A stretch of 64,000 nucleotides of DNA. Source: JBMDXK01 sp048594375. GTDB taxonomy: Bacteria; Pseudomonadota; Alphaproteobacteria; Rhizobiales; Methylopilaceae. A program made the position numbers and the translations under genes. Shown here piece by piece: positions 1 through 8,691 of this stretch. The notes beneath the pieces were generated by a model, which saw nothing but the letters and a program-made list of their open reading frames with translations, was not told the origin of the DNA and ran no database searches. Location of the stretch: assembly GCA_048594375.1 (NCBI GenBank), contig JBMDXK010000023.1:73724-137723 (forward strand), written 5' to 3'. Each line of letters opens with the position of its first letter. Position 1 is the first letter of the stretch.

Positions 1-1189
1 CTTTTGCACCCGCTTCACGCATCATCCGCACAATTTTTACCGATGTTGTGCCGCGCACCAGACTGTCATCCACCAGCACAATCCGCTTGCCTTCCACCTG
101 CGAACGGTTGGCCGAATGTTTCAAACGCACGCCCAGCTCACGGATGTTCTGGGTGGGCTGAATAAATGTGCGCCCCACATAATGATTGCGGATAATGCCC
201 AGCTCAAACGGAATACCCGACTTTTGCGAAAAACCAAGCGCCGCAGGAATACCGGAATCAGGAATAGGCACAATCACATCGGCATCCACTGCGGATTCTT
301 TGGCCAGCTCAAAACCCATCTTCTTGCGCACATCATACACGCTTTGCCCCTGCACAATAGAATCCGGACGGGCAAAATAAATATATTCAAAAATACACGG
401 CCGCATCGGCTGCGGCGGGAACGCACGCAGGGATTCAATGCCTTCTTCCGAAATAATCACCACTTCGCCGTTTTCAACATCGCGGATATATTTCGCGCCA
501 ATAATATCCAGCGCACAGGTTTCCGAGGCCAGAATATAACTGCCATCCAGCTGGCCAATTACCAATGGGCGAATGCCCAGCGGATCACGGGCGCCGATAA
601 GCTTTTTGGTGGAAATAGCCGCCAGCGCATACGCCCCTTCAATCTGGCGCACCGCATCCAGAAAACGATCCAGAAAACGAGGACGGCGGCTTTTTGCCAC
701 CATGTGCAAAATCACTTCCGTATCCGTGGTGGACTGGCAAATAGCCCCATCACGCACCAACTGCTGGCGCAAGGTGAGACCATTGGTGAGATTGCCGTTG
801 TGACACACCGCAAAACCACCGGAATCCAGCTCCGCAAACAACGGCTGCACATTGCGCAAATGTGATGCGCCCGTGGTGGCATAACGCACATGGCCAATAG
901 CAACCTGACCTTTCAGACGATCAATAACGGAAGCATCCGAGAAATTATCGCCCACCAGCCCCAGCTTCTTTTCCGCATGGAAACGCTGGCCATCAAAGCT
1001 GACAATCCCCGCAGCTTCCTGCCCACGGTGCTGCAAGGCATGTAAACCAAGCGCTGTCAGCGCCGCAGCATCAGGATGGCCGAAAATACCGAAAACCCCA
1101 CATTCTTCTCTGAGACGATCCTCTTCCAGTTCATTCCAGTAAAACGTTTCATCTTCGGCCAGAATAGAAGAAGAATGAATGGAATTCAT
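1..1189 (-). CDS. purF: Amidophosphoribosyltransferase, N-terminal 396 residues (partial)
   Basis: Catalyses the first committed step of purine synthesis: glutamine-derived ammonia replaces the pyrophosphate of PRPP to give phosphoribosylamine. The frame starts at an ATG (1189-1187) preceded by AGGAG and runs off the left edge, so about the last fifth of a normal protein of roughly 490 residues is missing. Residues 28-34 read EECGVFG. Cys30 is the expected Ntn nucleophile, exposed after removal of a 29-residue propeptide. An HRGQEAAG segment follows, as in the family, and the PRPP-binding motif VLVDDSLVRGTT lies near the visible end. It is transcribed in the same direction as radA and cvpA upstream, a common alphaproteobacterial order. 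The cytosolic enzyme belongs to the same pathway as purN and purM at 46339-48111. Confidence 0.96.
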   Translation of the reverse strand, partial: MNSIHSSSILAEDETFYWNELEEDRLREECGVFGIFGHPDAAALTALGLHALQHRGQEAAGIVSFDGQRFHAEKKLGLVGDNFSDASVIDRLKGQVAIGHVRYATTGASHLRNVQPLFAELDSGGFAVCHNGNLTNGLTLRQQLVRDGAICQSTTDTEVILHMVAKSRRPRFLDRFLDAVRQIEGAYALAAISTKKLIGARDPLGIRPLVIGQLDGSYILASETCALDIIGAKYIRDVENGEVVIISEEGIESLRAFPPQPMRPCIFEYIYFARPDSIVQGQSVYDVRKKMGFELAKESAVDADVIVPIPDSGIPAALGFSQKSGIPFELGIIRNHYVGRTFIQPTQNIRELGVRLKHSANRSQVEGKRIVLVDDSLVRGTTSVKIVRMMREAGAK

Positions 1190-1386
1190 GAGAAGCGTAC
1201 TCCTGAGGCAAAAAGGTTTTTACAATCAGTACTTGTTGATGCGTATTCAATACAAGCGTTATAAGAGAATTGCATCAGAACAGTGAAGCAAAGTATCTGC
1301 AATGCTTTTGCTCTGCTGCCAGCTTTATCACAACATCACGCACAAGAACAGGGATGATTCTGCTTTTAACGTTGTTTTATCAAGGC

Positions 1387-1416
1387 AGCCTGTTTCTATC
1401 CAGCAAAAAACAGGCT
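1387..1416 (-). terminator. Hairpin downstream of cvpA
   Basis: A 9-bp inverted repeat (AGCCTGTTT / AAACAGGCT, 12-nt loop) lies about 70 nt past the cvpA stop and before purF. There is no long T-run on the minus strand, so this may be a partial terminator or a processing site between cvpA and purF. Confidence 0.4.
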
Positions 1417-1484
1417 TTAATTGCCTGAAATAAAGAAAAGCGCAACGGATGTTTCACGCTGCGCTTTGCAAATGGGTCATTCTT

Positions 1485-2078
1485 TTATGGCGTTACCGTG
1501 GTGGGAGCCGGTTGGGCGGGAGCGGCTGGAGTTTCAGGCGCTTCTTCCGGCTGGGCTGTGCCATTGCGGAACTGGTTGAAGATTGCTTTTTCAGGATCTT
1601 CCGGCAATACCGATTGCAGCAATTCACCCGACGTTTGCAAAATGTCACGGCTCATGGCGGTACGCACCCATGACGGTTGGCCATCTTCTGGCACCAGCCA
1701 GACAAAAAACAAAAACGCGATCACAACCAGCAAAAAGCCGCGGGCGCCGCCATATAAAAAGCCCAGTGTGCGGTCAATAGGCCCCACACGGCTATCCAGA
1801 ATAGCATCGGAAATGCGCATGGTGATGAGCGAAACAACAATCAGGGTGGTGAGAAAAATACCCGCACCGGACACCAGCTGCGCCACAATGGCCGGTTCAA
1901 TCTTCAAATCCTGACTGACCCATGTGTAAACCTGCGGGAAAAAATAAATGGTGGCCGCAGCCGCCCCTGCCCACGCAATGACAGACAACACTTCCCGGGT
2001 AAAACCCCGTACCATAGCAAGCAGGGCTGAAACAAGCATCACACCCAGTACAATCAGATCAAGCAGGGTAATCGGCAT
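1485..2078 (-). CDS. cvpA: CvpA family inner-membrane protein
   Basis: A 197-residue membrane protein of the CvpA (colicin V production) family. The N-terminus MPITLLDLIVLGVML and the following RGFTREVLSV segment are typical. Four hydrophobic segments are visible at roughly residues 5-25, 30-50, 65-88 and 105-125. The C-terminal 25 residues are Pro/Ala/Thr-rich and probably disordered. The start is supported by a GGTGAGGG Shine-Dalgarno. It lies between radA (94 bp upstream) and purF. The molecular role of CvpA is not settled; its link with purF is mainly genomic. Confidence 0.9.
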   Translation of the reverse strand: MPITLLDLIVLGVMLVSALLAMVRGFTREVLSVIAWAGAAAATIYFFPQVYTWVSQDLKIEPAIVAQLVSGAGIFLTTLIVVSLITMRISDAILDSRVGPIDRTLGFLYGGARGFLLVVIAFLFFVWLVPEDGQPSWVRTAMSRDILQTSGELLQSVLPEDPEKAIFNQFRNGTAQPEEAPETPAAPAQPAPTTVTP

Positions 2079-2172
2079 GGAACCCTCACCTTTAAAAATA
2101 AAGTTGCATTATGCTTTCCCGATGAAAGCGTGTTTTTTCGTCTTATACTGTTCCTGCGTCAGCCCGTCACCC

Positions 2173-3597
2173 TTAATTACGCATATAATCCGGTTCTTTA
2201 ACAGCCTGTCTGCTTTTTTTGCCACCTGTTGCCGCAATATCAGCCACCAAATCCCTTAATGACGCAATTTCACGGGTGTGAATGCTGCCATCACTGGCAT
2301 TCTGCCCCTTATTAGCCGGAGAAATAGCCTTGCCAAAACCGAGTCGGGCAGATTCTTTCAGGCGCAAACCCGCATGAGATACCGGCCGCACCATTCCCGA
2401 CAAACTGATTTCACCAAAAAATACGCAGTCATTGGGCAAAACCGCATTGGCAAAAGAGGATGTTAACGCTGCTGCTACCGCAATATCCGCAGCAGGTTCC
2501 ACCACTTTCAAGCCACCGGCCACGTTCAGATACACATCGTGCATCCCCATACGCACCCCGCCATGGGCTTCCAGCACCGCCAGAATCATCGCCAGCCGGT
2601 TGCTATCCCAACCCACCACCGCCCGGCGCGGTGTTCCCAATGTGGAGGGCGTGACCAATGCCTGGATTTCTACCAGCACAGGGCGCGTGCCTTCCATGCC
2701 CGCAAATACCGCAGTGCCAGCGGACGATGTATCCCTTTCCGACAAAAACAACGCAGACGGATTTTCCACCTCTTCCAAGCCCAAACTGGTCATGCTGAAC
2801 ACGCCAATTTCATCGGTGGGGCCAAAGCGGTTCTTCTGGGCGCGCAAAATACGGAAGGTATTGCCTTGCTCGCCTTCAAACGACAACACCGCATCCACCA
2901 TGTGCTCCACCACCCGGGGGCCAGCAATCTGCCCGTCTTTGGTGACATGCCCCACCAGAATAACGCACGCACCCGACGTTTTTGCATAACGAATAAGCGC
3001 CTGCGCCGATGCACGCACCTGAGTGACCGTTCCCGGTGCCGAATCCACCGTGGCCGTCCACATGGTCTGAATGGAATCAATCACAACCAGCGTCGGGGTT
3101 TTTCCCGCCTCAAGGGTGGCAAGAATGTTTTCAATATTGGTTTCCGCGCCAAGCTCCACCGGCGCCTTATCCAGACCCAGACGCTGGGCGCGCAGCCTCA
3201 CCTGCGCCGTTGCTTCCTCACCGGAAATATAAACAATACGATGCCCCGCAAGCGCCAACGCCGCCGAACCCTGTATCAACAAGGTGGATTTCCCAATCCC
3301 CGGATTGCCGCCCAGCAACAAAATGGAACCATGCACAAACCCGCCGCCGGTTACACGATCCAGCTCATGAATGCCGCTGAGAACACGCGGCACCTCCGCA
3401 ACGGTTTCCGCCAAACCCTCAAGATGAATACGCTGACCGCCCCGCGCTGTCGGCACACTCCTGCCAGCCCCCGCCGGGGGCAGGGGAGACTCCTGCGCAA
3501 TGCTATTCCACGCCTGACAGGACTCACACCGCCCCACCCAACGGGCATGGACTGCACCGCATTCCTGACAAATAAAACTGCTTTTGAGCTTGGCCAT
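2173..3597 (-). CDS. radA: DNA repair protein RadA
   Basis: RecA-like branch-migration ATPase acting in homologous recombination and repair of stalled forks. It has 474 residues, close to the usual 450-480. An N-terminal C4 zinc finger is visible at Cys10, Cys13, Cys24 and Cys27. Walker A GGNPGIGKST is at 96-105 and the RadA-specific KNRFG motif at 255-259. The C-terminal third is the Lon-protease-like domain (the segment around PNDCVFFGEISL). Transcribed toward cvpA. The start has only a weak ribosome-binding site, but the zinc finger begins right after it, so I keep it. Confidence 0.96.
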   Translation of the reverse strand: MAKLKSSFICQECGAVHARWVGRCESCQAWNSIAQESPLPPAGAGRSVPTARGGQRIHLEGLAETVAEVPRVLSGIHELDRVTGGGFVHGSILLLGGNPGIGKSTLLIQGSAALALAGHRIVYISGEEATAQVRLRAQRLGLDKAPVELGAETNIENILATLEAGKTPTLVVIDSIQTMWTATVDSAPGTVTQVRASAQALIRYAKTSGACVILVGHVTKDGQIAGPRVVEHMVDAVLSFEGEQGNTFRILRAQKNRFGPTDEIGVFSMTSLGLEEVENPSALFLSERDTSSAGTAVFAGMEGTRPVLVEIQALVTPSTLGTPRRAVVGWDSNRLAMILAVLEAHGGVRMGMHDVYLNVAGGLKVVEPAADIAVAAALTSSFANAVLPNDCVFFGEISLSGMVRPVSHAGLRLKESARLGFGKAISPANKGQNASDGSIHTREIASLRDLVADIAATGGKKSRQAVKEPDYMRN

Positions 3598-3714
3598 GGA
3601 AAAAATAATCTAAAAAATGGAATCGTATATGTTTCTATTGCGTTCTTATATTAAATTTAATAACATTGATACTATAGATAAACAATGTGTACCGCAGAAG
3701 AAGGAGAGGTTATC

Positions 3715-3747
3715 ATGACTGAAGGATGGGGTGGCCGGATCAAATGA
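3715..3747 (+). CDS. Possible 10-codon leader ORF overlapping the next start
   Basis: The strongest Shine-Dalgarno here, AAGGAGAG at 3701-3708, is ideally placed for the ATG at 3715, not for the starts of the longer gene. This ATG opens a mini-ORF of 10 codons (MTEGWGGRIK), and its TGA at 3745-3747 overlaps an ATG at 3744 (ATGA) in frame with the downstream gene. That arrangement fits translational coupling. No homology can be assigned to so short a peptide. Confidence 0.35.
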   Translation: MTEGWGGRIK

Positions 3748-4247
3748 CGGTTACCGACGAATTTGTGAGATTTTCTCAATCTTATGGTCTCTGGATACAA
3801 ACAGGGGCCATATTTGTATCTGCTGCTATTGCTTTAATTGCTATCGTTTATTCACGCAGAATAGCCTCCAAGAGAACAAGCATTGATCTTCTGCTGCATG
3901 AAGAAACTGACGGGCTCTATGCCAAGCAGGTTTCTGAATTCAACAGGATTATCCGTGCAGGTAACATCATTCAATTTCTTGCTGCTGACAAATTATCAGG
4001 GGACGAAGTGACGATCATCAGAAATGTTCTCAATCGCTACGAACTTTTAGCCATTGGCATTTTTGAAAAGAGTATAAACGAAAATATTTACAAACGCTGG
4101 ACACGTTCCAGGCTGGTTGATGACTGGATAAAGTGCAAACCCTTCATTATGGAAATCCGCCGCCAAACTGAACGGCAAACAATTTATTGTGAATTTGAAA
4201 AACTGGCGCGCAAATGGGCGGATAAAAGGGAACGGGACAGGGTGTAG
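3744..4247 (+). CDS. DUF4760-like single-pass membrane protein
   Basis: A protein of about 167 residues if it starts at ATG 3744; an in-frame ATG at 3726 would add six residues but lacks a well-spaced ribosome-binding site. Residues about 16-38 form one hydrophobic segment. A basic stretch (SRRIASKR) follows, then a helical cytoplasmic part. The pattern NRYELLAIGIFEKSINENIY, then W, then a basic region resembles the DUF4760 family of unknown function. It is the only plus-strand gene in a minus-strand block, between divergent radA and convergent alr, and looks like a later arrival. Function unknown. Confidence 0.6.
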   Translation: MTVTDEFVRFSQSYGLWIQTGAIFVSAAIALIAIVYSRRIASKRTSIDLLLHEETDGLYAKQVSEFNRIIRAGNIIQFLAADKLSGDEVTIIRNVLNRYELLAIGIFEKSINENIYKRWTRSRLVDDWIKCKPFIMEIRRQTERQTIYCEFEKLARKWADKRERDRV

Positions 4248-4265
4248 AGGACTTCAATATTCTCG

Positions 4266-4298
4266 CCTGAGACAGACAATCATTTTATATGTCTCAGG
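4266..4298. terminator. Bidirectional hairpin between the DUF4760-like gene and alr
   Basis: A perfect 9-bp inverted repeat (CCTGAGACA / TGTCTCAGG, 15-nt loop) fills the gap between two convergent stop codons and abuts the alr stop at 4299. The loop side contains ATTTTATA. The GTCTCAGG arm recurs in the short repeat family at 6755 and 43505. Confidence 0.55.
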
Positions 4299-5384
4299 TT
4301 ACAGGCTATAAACACGGTGAGCGCGCTGGCTCAGGGAAGTGAGGATCTCGTAAGAAAGAGTATTCGCTTGCAGCGCAACAGCATCCAAACCAATGGCATC
4401 GCCAATCAGCGTTACCCAGTCGCCGCGCGCAAGATGCGGGTGGGCGCTTGTATCAATGGCGATTAAATCCATGGAAATGCGCCCGACAATCGGGCATAGC
4501 TGACCGCTCACGCTGGCATTGCCGCCCGAATGCGCATCCGATGCGCCCAGAATACGCAAAATGCCGTCTGCATAACCCGCCGAAACAATCGCCAGTCGGG
4601 CATTGTGCTGCAAATGGTGCGCCGCACCATAGCCAATTGCATCACCCGCTTGTGCGTGGCGAATCTGGATGATACGGGCTTCCAGCTTTACCACCGGATT
4701 CAACGCCGGTGCCTGTGTGCTGGCCTTGCCGCCATACAGCGCAATGCCTGGGCGGCAGAGGTCAAAGTGATAGGCCTTATCACCAAGGCTTGCGGCAGAA
4801 TTGGCAAGACTAGCTTGCGCTTGGGGAAAAAGAGCGCGCACCTTTTGAAATACGCAGAGTTGCTGCCGGTTTTGCGGGTGTTCTGGCGTATCCGCACAAG
4901 CCAGATGGCTCATAACCAATGCCGGTGCAAAGCCCTGCTGCGCCAGTACATGCGCTTCATCCGCCGATACGCCAAGCCGGTTCATGCCCGTATCCACATG
5001 CAGCGCACAAGGGTGCGTCGTGTGTGACGGATTGGCTTGCCATTCTCCCACTTCCCCGACACTGCCCAGCACAGGGCGAATATTATGGGCAATACATGTG
5101 GATGCAGCGCCCGGCGGCAAACCGTTCAAAGCATAAACAATCGCCCCATCCGGCAGTGCCTTGCGCGCGCGCAGCGCCTCACCCAGATGCGCAACAAAAA
5201 ATTGCCGCGCGCCCTTCTTCCACAACGCTTTCGCCGCTTCTTCAAGGCCAATACCATACGCATTGGCTTTAATCACCGCAGCGCAGGTGGCAGGGGCAAC
5301 ACGCGCTGCAATCGCTTGCCAGTTATCACCAAGAGCATTGAGATCAATTGTCAGGCGGGTACCCGTCTCGTTCAGGCTATACAT
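4299..5384 (-). CDS. alr: Alanine racemase
   Basis: PLP-dependent racemase that makes D-alanine for peptidoglycan. It has 361 residues, the family's normal length. The PLP lysine is Lys39 within AAVIKANAYGIG. The second catalytic region is recognisable as IGYGAAHH. The C-terminal domain carries PIVGRISMDLIAID, and the protein ends with the usual YEILTSLSQRAHRVY. It lies between the exchanger gene and radA on the same strand. In many alphaproteobacteria alr directly follows dnaB, so the exchanger gene appears inserted between them here. Confidence 0.95.
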   Translation of the reverse strand: MYSLNETGTRLTIDLNALGDNWQAIAARVAPATCAAVIKANAYGIGLEEAAKALWKKGARQFFVAHLGEALRARKALPDGAIVYALNGLPPGAASTCIAHNIRPVLGSVGEVGEWQANPSHTTHPCALHVDTGMNRLGVSADEAHVLAQQGFAPALVMSHLACADTPEHPQNRQQLCVFQKVRALFPQAQASLANSAASLGDKAYHFDLCRPGIALYGGKASTQAPALNPVVKLEARIIQIRHAQAGDAIGYGAAHHLQHNARLAIVSAGYADGILRILGASDAHSGGNASVSGQLCPIVGRISMDLIAIDTSAHPHLARGDWVTLIGDAIGLDAVALQANTLSYEILTSLSQRAHRVYSL

Positions 5385-5530
5385 GGCGTGTGCTCTTGTT
5401 CCTCAGCATAATGATGCGACCATAGCCGTTATTTTTATACCTTTTCGCTTGCAAACAAAAGCATTGTCGCCGCATTTCAATAAAATGAACATTCTATCAG
5501 AACGCGGCTATACCATAATGAAAACTAAGC

Positions 5531-6493
5531 CTAACTTGCATACAGCCAGCCGATATAAGCCGCGTAGCTGGCAAGAAAAACAACACCCGTACTTCTCAAA
5601 ACCCGCTGCGCAGCATAAATAATCACCAACGCCACGCACGCAATACCAAGATTAAGGGGAATATCAAAATGGGCAATCTGCCCGCTCAGCGGCACTGTGC
5701 TGATGAGAGATGTTATCCCCAAAATGCTGAGAATATTAAACAAATTACTGCCCAACACATTGCCAATAATAATATCTGTATTCTTTTTTACCGCCGCTGA
5801 AATAGCCGCGGCCAATTCAGGCAATGACGTGCCAACTGCCACCAGCGTAAGGCCAATCACCGCTTCCGAAATACCCGCTTTACGGGCAATATTGCTGGCA
5901 CCCGTCACCAGAAAATCAGCACCCCATACCAGCAGCCCAATGCCGATCACGCTCATCAGAATGGAAAGACCCACCCCGAAATGCCCTTTAAACTCCTGCG
6001 CTTCATGCTCATGCACTGTATCTGGAGAAGTGGCGGGTAATGCCGTTTTATCGCTCTGCTCCGCTTTGTACGCATACACAAGATACGCCACCAGAGCCGC
6101 CATCATCCCCGCACCCGCTAAAGCCGAAATACTGCCGGTAAAGGTGAGCGCAAACAAAAAACCACTCGCCACCGTAACCGCCACTGCATCCCGCTGGATC
6201 GCACGATCCGCGCACACCACAGGGCAAATCACCGCCGCTACACCCAAAATCAGCAACACATTCGCAATATTGCTGCCCACCACATTGCCCAACGCAATAT
6301 CCGGCTGACCCGCCAAAGAAGCTTGCAGCGAAACCAACAGCTCAGGCGTTGACGTGCCAAAGCCCACCACAACCATGCCGATCAATATGGCTGAAATACC
6401 AAGCCGCTCCGACAAGGCAACACTGCCTCTGACAAGCGCCTCACCGCCTGCAAACAACAGCGCCAGTCCTCCAACCAACAACGCATAGTCCAT
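5531..6493 (-). CDS. CaCA-family calcium/sodium antiporter (YrbG-like)
   Basis: An inner-membrane cation exchanger of 320 residues with about ten hydrophobic helices. The two characteristic alpha repeats are plain: residues 45-80 (GFGTSTPELLVSL followed by GNVVGSNIANVL) and 219-256 (AVGTSLPELAAA followed by GNVLGSNLFNIL). The acidic residues inside both repeats are kept. A hydrophilic His/Glu-rich loop lies at about 145-172. The start has a clear GGAGAGG ribosome-binding site. The ion actually exchanged (Ca2+, Na+, K+) cannot be read from sequence. A structured stretch at 6597-6703 lies in its 5' region. Confidence 0.9.
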   Translation of the reverse strand: MDYALLVGGLALLFAGGEALVRGSVALSERLGISAILIGMVVVGFGTSTPELLVSLQASLAGQPDIALGNVVGSNIANVLLILGVAAVICPVVCADRAIQRDAVAVTVASGFLFALTFTGSISALAGAGMMAALVAYLVYAYKAEQSDKTALPATSPDTVHEHEAQEFKGHFGVGLSILMSVIGIGLLVWGADFLVTGASNIARKAGISEAVIGLTLVAVGTSLPELAAAISAAVKKNTDIIIGNVLGSNLFNILSILGITSLISTVPLSGQIAHFDIPLNLGIACVALVIIYAAQRVLRSTGVVFLASYAAYIGWLYAS

Positions 6494-6596
6494 AAATACC
6501 TCTCCTCAATGCCGAAAAGAGCGCAACACATGATGAAAATCAGCCGTGTTCGCTCGAAGTCTGTGTTTTATCGCACTGCTTTGAATGCGCGCATCC

Positions 6597-6703
6597 GGGA
6601 GAATTTCGGGGAGGGCTTTACATGATTACACCTGCACCGGGTTCTCCCAGTGCGGTTCGACATCACAATGTGAGTCCATTGTCAGAGGGGCCCGATCCCG
6701 CAC
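6597..6703. ncRNA. Possible structured RNA (small RNA or leader of the exchanger gene)
   Basis: Two adjacent stems close two domains: GGGAGAA (6597-6603) with TTCTCCC (6642-6648), and GTGCGG (6650-6655) with CCGCAC (6698-6703). The second encloses a perfect ACAATG/CATTGT hairpin (6665-6670 with 6677-6682). The strand is undecided. Read on the minus strand it would lie in the 5' leader of the exchanger gene about 100-210 nt before its start. Read on the plus strand it is followed by an AT-rich TTATTTTTA stretch. I could not match it to SRP RNA, 6S RNA, tmRNA or a riboswitch class I know. Confidence 0.35.
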
Positions 6704-6754
6704 AGCAAGAAATAAACGTTATTTTTATAAATTCAAGAGGGCTGCGCGAAAAAA

Positions 6755-6859
6755 TATAGCCTGAGACGCAGAAGGGCTTGATGTGTCTTAGCGTGCAAGT
6801 GTTTGTTTTATTACAGAGTTTAAACCAATAAAAGATCCTTTTATTGGGGCTTGGCTATA
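6755..6859. repeat. Short palindromic repeat element with TATAGCC/GGCTATA ends
   Basis: A 105-bp stretch begins TATAGCC and ends GGCTATA, a perfect 7-bp terminal inverted repeat. Inside, TTTGTTTTATTACAGAGTTT (6802-6821) recurs with one change at 43522-43541. A perfect 10-bp hairpin (6825-6834 with 6838-6847) follows. Its right end resembles 31601-31624 and 53684-53707. It lies about 90 bp beyond the dnaB stop and may end dnaB transcription. The TA at both outer edges would suit a miniature element of the TA-targeting kind, but no transposase is present to test that. Confidence 0.5.
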
Positions 6860-6949
6860 ATAAGGGATAACACCGCTCCTTTAGGCTCAGTCCTCACTCA
6901 TCTGGAGAGGAAAGGCCCGTTCCTGGTTTTCGTTGAATCCAGCCAACGA

Positions 6950-8446
6950 TTAGTGATGATCCGGCAGACGGTCTTCCCGCGCAAGATTGCCAAAGCGGGT
7001 GACTTCCGCTTCAAACGATACCTCAATGGTGCCTGTTGGTCCGTGACGCTGCTTGCCGATAATGACTTCGGCTTTGCCCGCAACGCCTTCCATTTCATTC
7101 AGCCAGCTTTGAAATTCGGGCGTGCCTTCGCGTGGCTTCTTGTTCTTCACATAATACTCTTCACGGAACACAAACAGCACCACGTCCGCGTCCTGCTCGA
7201 TGGAGCCGGACTCACGCAAATCCGAAAGCTGCGGACGCTTGTCATCGCGGTTTTCCACCTGACGGGAAAGCTGGGACAACGCTATCAACGGCACATTCAG
7301 CTCTTTGGCCAAGGCTTTCAAGCCCGTGGTGATTTCTGTCAATTCCTGCACACGGTTCTCATTGCCGCCCTTTTTGGAGCCCGCAAGCAATTGCAAATAG
7401 TCCACAATCAACAAATCAAGGCCGCGCTGGCGCTTCAAACGTCTTGCCCGCGCGGTGACCTGTGAAATATTCATGCCGCCCGTTTCATCAATAAACAACG
7501 GAATGTTCTGGATTTGACGTGCCGTGTCCGCAATACGGGTGAATTGTTCTTCCGTAATATCACCGCGACGGATTTTATAAGACGGCACACCCGATTGCTC
7601 CGCAATAATACGGTTGGCCAGCTGCTCGGCCGACATCTCCAGCGAGAAAAAGCCCACAATGCCGCCATCGGCCGCTTTGACATTGCCCTCCTGATCCTGC
7701 TCCGCGCGGTAACGCTTGGCAACATTAAACGCAATATTGGTCACAAAAGCCGTTTTACCCATACCCGGACGGCCAGCCAGAATAATCAAATCCGACGCTT
7801 GCAAACCGCCCATCAACCGATCAACGTCTTCAAGACCCGTGGCAAGGCCGGAAAGCCCCCCCGCACGGTTATACGCATTGGCCGCCATCTGGATGGAGGT
7901 GGCTGCCGCATCGGAAAATGTTTGAAAACCACCGTCCGAACGCCCCTGTTCCGCCAGCTCATACAAGCGGCGCTCCGCGTCCTCAATCTGCTGGCGGGGC
8001 GGCATATCCACCGGCGCATCATAGGCGATATTGACCATATCCTCGCCCACGCCAATCAACGAACGGCGAATCGCCAGATCATACACTGTCCGACCATAAT
8101 CATGGGCATTGATAACTGACGTTGCCTCCGCCGCAAGACGCGCCAGATATTGCCACAAATTCAAGCCGCCAATATCAATATCGGAAGGCAAAAACGTTTT
8201 CAGCGTCACCGGCGTGGCTACTTTACCCGCACGCACCAGCGAAGCCACAACCTCAAAAATTTTCTTATGCAACGGCTCGAAAAAATGATCCGGATGCAAA
8301 AAATCCGACACACGGTAATAGGCATCGTTGTTCACCAAAATTGCACCCAACAAAGCCTGCTCTGCCTCAATATTATGAGGAGATGCCCTGTAATGCGCCG
8401 CTTCCACCGGAGCAAGCGCGCGTGCAGTGTTTTCTAACGCAGCCAT
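6950..8446 (-). CDS. dnaB: Replicative DNA helicase
   Basis: Hexameric 5'-3' helicase of the replisome. I start at ATG 8446 (MAALENTARALAPVE), giving 498 residues. The longer open frame adds 27 residues that are unlike the family. The N-terminal helical domain covers about residues 20-160 (SPHNIEAEQALLGAIL is typical). The RecA-like ATPase domain has Walker A GRPGMGKT at 225-232, then SLEMSAEQLANR, a Walker B-like LDLLIVDYLQL, and SDLRESGSIEQDADVV. No intein is present. It is followed on its strand by the exchanger gene and alr. Confidence 0.97.
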   Translation of the reverse strand: MAALENTARALAPVEAAHYRASPHNIEAEQALLGAILVNNDAYYRVSDFLHPDHFFEPLHKKIFEVVASLVRAGKVATPVTLKTFLPSDIDIGGLNLWQYLARLAAEATSVINAHDYGRTVYDLAIRRSLIGVGEDMVNIAYDAPVDMPPRQQIEDAERRLYELAEQGRSDGGFQTFSDAAATSIQMAANAYNRAGGLSGLATGLEDVDRLMGGLQASDLIILAGRPGMGKTAFVTNIAFNVAKRYRAEQDQEGNVKAADGGIVGFFSLEMSAEQLANRIIAEQSGVPSYKIRRGDITEEQFTRIADTARQIQNIPLFIDETGGMNISQVTARARRLKRQRGLDLLIVDYLQLLAGSKKGGNENRVQELTEITTGLKALAKELNVPLIALSQLSRQVENRDDKRPQLSDLRESGSIEQDADVVLFVFREEYYVKNKKPREGTPEFQSWLNEMEGVAGKAEVIIGKQRHGPTGTIEVSFEAEVTRFGNLAREDRLPDHH

Positions 8447-8639
8447 AGTTATGATTACCTGTAGGGGTTTGGCATGTTCACGCGGCTGGATTTCCAGCCA
8501 TGAACAGTAAATACCGTGCCGCTGCACAATAAGCTTTTTTGCGCTGCGATGCCACCTTCTTTACAAGTGGTACACCCTTCCTGCACAGTTCTATGCACAG
8601 GAATGAGTTTATGAAAATATAATGATTATAAGCTCTTAC

Positions 8640-8669
8640 ATAAAAAATAGCGCGTTACACACCGCTATT
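8640..8669 (-). terminator. Rho-independent terminator of the ChaN/TraB-like gene
   Basis: On the minus strand AATAGCG, a 10-nt loop, CGCTATT and then a run of Ts lie about 22 nt after the stop codon of the gene at 8692. This is a classic intrinsic terminator. Confidence 0.75.
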
Positions 8670-8691
8670 AACTTTTTGTTTCCACAACAGC

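Larger units (their letters stand above)
6494..6949. other. 456-bp gap between the exchanger gene and dnaB
   Basis: No credible protein gene. The gap holds a structured stretch (6597-6703) and a short palindromic repeat element (6755-6859); both are listed separately. Confidence 0.7.

Noticed and set aside
6650..6670. GGTTCGA, resembling a tRNA T-loop
   Set aside because: No acceptor stem, anticodon arm or CCA end fits around it; also not a convincing tmRNA piece.
6597..6703. SRP RNA candidate (GGTTCTCCC is present)
   Set aside because: The conserved SRP domain IV sequence with GGAAGGNAGCAG is missing on both strands.
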